7,466 nucleotides of DNA from JBBPYR01 sp038199755 (lineage in GTDB: Bacteria > Chloroflexota > Ktedonobacteria > Ktedonobacterales > Ktedonobacteraceae): the NCBI GenBank assembly GCA_038199755.1, contig JBBPYR010000011.1, forward strand, positions 1 through 7,466. Direction: 5' to 3'. How positions within the stretch are numbered: the stretch's first letter is position 1; each line of letters opens with the position of its first letter. This document shows, piece after piece, positions 4,940 through 7,466 of this stretch. Below the pieces are notes generated by a model, which saw only the letters and a program-made list of their open reading frames with translations, was not told the DNA's origin and did no database searches. Made by a program: the position numbers and the translations under genes.

Positions 4940-7303
4940 CTATGTAATCACTTTGATGTAGGAGATTGCGCCATTGGGAGCGATCTGTAAGCTGTAGAGC
5001 TGACGGGTGGGGAAGGCTTTGTGCAGTTCAGTGTAGTCAGATAGATTGCTAGCTAAGGCGTAAATCACGTCATCGTGTAACAGGGGATCGTTCAGGGGAA
5101 AGAGCACGAGTTGGTAGATGGTATAGTCACCTGTGGTAATAATGGCATTATGGATGTCAGGTTGGCGATAGAGCGTGGACAAATCAATGCGATAGCCTTG
5201 TGACAGGCCGCTATAGTTGTTATAGAGCGTGATCTGGCGCGGCAGATAGTAGATCAGGCTACAGGCTAACAACACCGCAATGAGCAGCAGGGTGAATATA
5301 CTCATGGGCTTCCTCTTACTGTCTGGAGCGACGGCGTTGGCAGGGGAATGTAGTCGCTTGCTCACATATGCACTCAATGTAGTGCCTAATGTATGCCCAA
5401 CCTCATTCAGGTTGAGGATGCCACGTGCGGTGAGGATAAGCAGGAAGGGTAGCGTTTCGTAGAGATAGCGCGGTCCCAAGTAGATGCCATGATAGAAATA
5501 GCCGACCCAGACACAGGTCATGAGTAAGGCTGCAACGAGAAAAAGCCAGTCGTAGCGTGTAGCTTTCCTTGTGAGGAACGGGATACAGAGAAATGCCAGA
5601 GTGAGATAGAACGGCCACCCGAAAAGATCGATTGCCAGAATCGTCAATAGCTCATCCAGGTTTACCAGCCCACCAGCGAAGGTGTGCTGTCCATAAAAAC
5701 CGACCCCTTGCCCAAACCCCCAGTGATCGCCAGCGAAGAAGAGTGAGCGCGGCGTTGTCAACCAGCTATCAGTAAGCAGTTTATTGAAGCCGAGCGATAT
5801 CTCCAGAAAGATCAGCAGCACCACGATGAACGCGATCATCGGCAGCAGCAAGCGACGCCACTCATGCTGAACATCTTTCCAGGAGCAGAGTAGTAGTCCA
5901 GGGATAATGATGCAGACAAACAACACGGCGACGAGGTCGCGTGTTAATCCGGCCATGCCGAATAGTGCAGCCGCTACTACCAGATACCGCGCCGCCTTGC
6001 CCTGTATGAAGCGGAGAAACGCCCATATACCCCATACGAGATAGAACAGCGCGACTGCGTGGCTGAGGTAGCTGGCGGCAAGATAGCTGTAGAAAGGCGA
6101 TAAGGTGCCCAATAGGACTGTAATAGTGGCGGTGCTGCGGTCATAAAGTCGAGCAGCGATCAGGCCAATACCTAGCAGGGCAAATGTCCCTAGCAATGGC
6201 TCGTCGAGCCAGGGAACACCGAGCCAGATGCCAGGGACGAGGGTGAGCGAGGTGCCCGGCGCATATTGTGTAAACCAACGCCCCTGAAATTGCACCATAA
6301 AAGGGCCAGGAAAGCGGTCAACAGCAGGCGGTATGGGGGCAGAAAGGTGCCCTGTGGCATACATCTTTGCCGCGAACAGGTAGGCCACCGAGTCATAGAT
6401 ATGTGGCTCGGCATGATATTGCACCAGGGCAATCCAGGAGACGAACACGAACGAGGCCGCTAACGCAATCCAGGCGATGGGGTGCAAGGGGCCTTTATTA
6501 ACACGGAGATATAACGCCCGCAAGGTGGTACCAAAGGGAATTAACCCAACCTTCGTAGGGGCTGGATTTCCGCGATGTAGCGTAATGGTATTCTGTAGCG
6601 CACCCACCAAAACGCCTATCCAGACATCGCCGAGGACGACGAGCAAGAGGATGCAGATGGCCCAGATGGTGGTGAGCAGAAAGAAGTCGATAACCATGGC
6701 AGCGAACGGGGCTGAGTCGGCGGGAAAATAGAAGTTGGCAAGGGGCAGGTTGTCACGCACGATGCTGATGGCATGATTGTTGCGATCAAGCTTGATATGC
6801 AGAATAGCATGATTTATGGCTATAAGATCAAGCTCCATAGGAGTTTCGGGTTGTTGCAGCTCTACGCTGAGTTGGAGCGATGTAGTAGGTTGGAACGCGA
6901 TAGCCTGTCCGTTTTCGGGCGAGGCGATGGTGGTTATGGCTTGCCCATTGGCCACCACACGCAGGTTTCGCCACTGACTGAGGCCATCTATATTGCGCAT
7001 CCAAGCTTGAAAACGGTAGTAGAGTGAGGTGGAGAAGGCGGTAAAATAGCTTTGGTCGAGCGTAAAGTTGTTGGTACTATCAGAGCCATCAAGCTGGTAT
7101 TCATGGATAACGGCCACATGGGGGGCCAGTTGGATGGATTGCAACGCACTATCTTGCTTGATAGCGATGCTCTGGCTACCGACATGAACGGACAGAGTGC
7201 GACCTTGCAGATCAACGGTGACAGGCAAGGCAGCCTGGGAGCAAATAATATGCGCTATCAGCAGCACGGGTAGTAGCAGAACAACAATAAGACTCCACCG
7301 CAT
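4940..7303 (-). CDS. Multi-spanning GT-C/GT39-like glycosyltransferase-type membrane protein
   Basis: This 787-residue protein starts with a signal-anchor (about 4-24). A roughly 175-residue soluble, probably beta-rich extracytoplasmic domain follows (26-200), then a membrane segment (201-238), a basic loop (243-270) and many hydrophobic helices between about 275 and 690. A soluble C-terminal domain of about 95 residues ends it. The segment after the second membrane helix, EPHIYDSVAYLFAAKMY (299-315, D304), resembles the acidic first-loop motif of GT-C enzymes that use polyprenyl-phosphate sugars. GLTRD (452-456) and YLGPRYLYETLP (608-619) are typical of the same class. A likely role is transfer of sugar to an extracellular acceptor such as lipid, protein or wall polymer; substrate unknown. 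The ATG at 7303 lacks a clear Shine-Dalgarno, and only 12 nt separate it from the open frame upstream, suggesting coupling. No terminator is visible at its 3' end. Confidence 0.75.
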   Translation of the reverse strand: MRWSLIVVLLLPVLLIAHIICSQAALPVTVDLQGRTLSVHVGSQSIAIKQDSALQSIQLAPHVAVIHEYQLDGSDSTNNFTLDQSYFTAFSTSLYYRFQAWMRNIDGLSQWRNLRVVANGQAITTIASPENGQAIAFQPTTSLQLSVELQQPETPMELDLIAINHAILHIKLDRNNHAISIVRDNLPLANFYFPADSAPFAAMVIDFFLLTTIWAICILLLVVLGDVWIGVLVGALQNTITLHRGNPAPTKVGLIPFGTTLRALYLRVNKGPLHPIAWIALAASFVFVSWIALVQYHAEPHIYDSVAYLFAAKMYATGHLSAPIPPAVDRFPGPFMVQFQGRWFTQYAPGTSLTLVPGIWLGVPWLDEPLLGTFALLGIGLIAARLYDRSTATITVLLGTLSPFYSYLAASYLSHAVALFYLVWGIWAFLRFIQGKAARYLVVAAALFGMAGLTRDLVAVLFVCIIIPGLLLCSWKDVQHEWRRLLLPMIAFIVVLLIFLEISLGFNKLLTDSWLTTPRSLFFAGDHWGFGQGVGFYGQHTFAGGLVNLDELLTILAIDLFGWPFYLTLAFLCIPFLTRKATRYDWLFLVAALLMTCVWVGYFYHGIYLGPRYLYETLPFLLILTARGILNLNEVGHTLGTTLSAYVSKRLHSPANAVAPDSKRKPMSIFTLLLIAVLLACSLIYYLPRQITLYNNYSGLSQGYRIDLSTLYRQPDIHNAIITTGDYTIYQLVLFPLNDPLLHDDVIYALASNLSDYTELHKAFPTRQLYSLQIAPNGAISYIKVIT
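6554..6574 (-). repeat. Repeat-like GTAGGGGC sequence inside the glycosyltransferase gene
   Basis: CGTAGGGGCTGGATTTCCGCG shares its first nine bases with the arm of the palindromic element (100-108) and also its final CGCG. It encodes the RGNPAPTK stretch in the basic loop between the N-terminal membrane segment and the main helical bundle. It may be a remnant of a dispersed repeat captured in the reading frame, or a chance match. Confidence 0.25.
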
Positions 7304-7315
7304 TTATATATCACT

Positions 7316-7466
7316 TCACTTACTGTTCATGTTATTGTTTCTGTCATTGTCCCTAGAACCTTGCGGACGTTGCCCGCCACCACTACGGCTTTTGCCACTC
7401 GATTTCGCGCTCTGTCTCTTGTCGCGGGCGAGATAGACATTGGCATCAGCTTCGTGACCGTGACTG
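7316..7466 (-). CDS. C-terminal fragment of an upstream gene (partial, unidentified)
   Basis: A minus-strand frame is open from the window edge to a TGA at 7318-7316, giving 49 residues: a polar, basic, low-complexity tail (SHGHEADANVYLARDKRQ, then K/S/G/R-rich, ending NNNMNSK). Such tails are typical of disordered C-termini, and the stop lies 12 nt before the ATG of the glycosyltransferase-like gene, as in an operon. A second frame on the same strand is also open to a TGA at 7329-7327 and could be the real one, so the assignment is tentative. No function can be given. Confidence 0.35.
   Translation of the reverse strand, partial: SHGHEADANVYLARDKRQSAKSSGKSRSGGGQRPQGSRDNDRNNNMNSK

Noticed and set aside
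7197..7436. 79-codon plus-strand open frame at the right end
   Set aside because: It is antisense to the start of the glycosyltransferase gene and the upstream fragment, is rich in Leu/Pro/Arg, and lacks a ribosome-binding site.

Overview
The window looks like chromosomal DNA from a soil- or compost-type bacterium of the phylum Chloroflexota, possibly class Ktedonobacteria. This rests on mid-range base composition, a divergent archaeal-like SHMT, an EF-G paralogue of the EF-G2 type, a large GT-C membrane glycosyltransferase, and short palindromic repeats with 'GTAGGGGC' termini. The assignment is inference from gene style, not a search result.

Layout. Positions 1-325 carry no gene but are packed with inverted repeats: a 15-bp perfect inverted repeat (2-62), a 104-bp element with 25-bp perfect terminal arms and three internal palindromes (99-202), and two degenerate copies of a 30-bp sequence exactly 60 bp apart (235-324). 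Positions 326-1618 (minus) encode a glycine/serine hydroxymethyltransferase (glyA). Its leader (about 1725-1865, minus) contains a recognisable sigma70-type promoter and a ZTP/ZMP (pfl-motif) riboswitch. The same intergenic region holds a divergent promoter (1964-1992, plus) for an EF-G-like GTPase at 2142-4193. That gene has a roughly 140-nt leader with a 15-bp palindrome and a possible three-way junction, and it ends in a strong hairpin terminator.

Next comes an AT-richer two-gene toxin-antitoxin operon. It has its own promoter, a TGTATA-N8-TATACA operator-like repeat, an AbrB/MazE-type antitoxin (4313-4537) and a Doc/Fic-family toxin (4543-4935). Only 4 bp after the toxin stop lies the stop of a convergent gene (4940-7303, minus) for a 787-aa multi-spanning glycosyltransferase-like protein. 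It may be the downstream member of an operon whose preceding gene is represented by a C-terminal fragment at 7316-7466.

How parts relate. The best-supported regulatory logic is ZTP sensing (low 10-formyl-folate) switching on the SHMT that feeds one-carbon units to folate. The EF-G paralogue has lost the usual catalytic histidine of its G3 motif (DTPGY instead of DTPGH), so it may not be a normal translocase. The Doc-like toxin belongs to a family whose known target is EF-Tu, but its adjacency to the EF-G gene is most simply a chance insertion after a terminator. I did not find a clearly new multi-gene system. The most unusual items are the cloverleaf-like repeat, the riboswitch-controlled archaeal-type SHMT and the structured leader of the EF-G-like gene.
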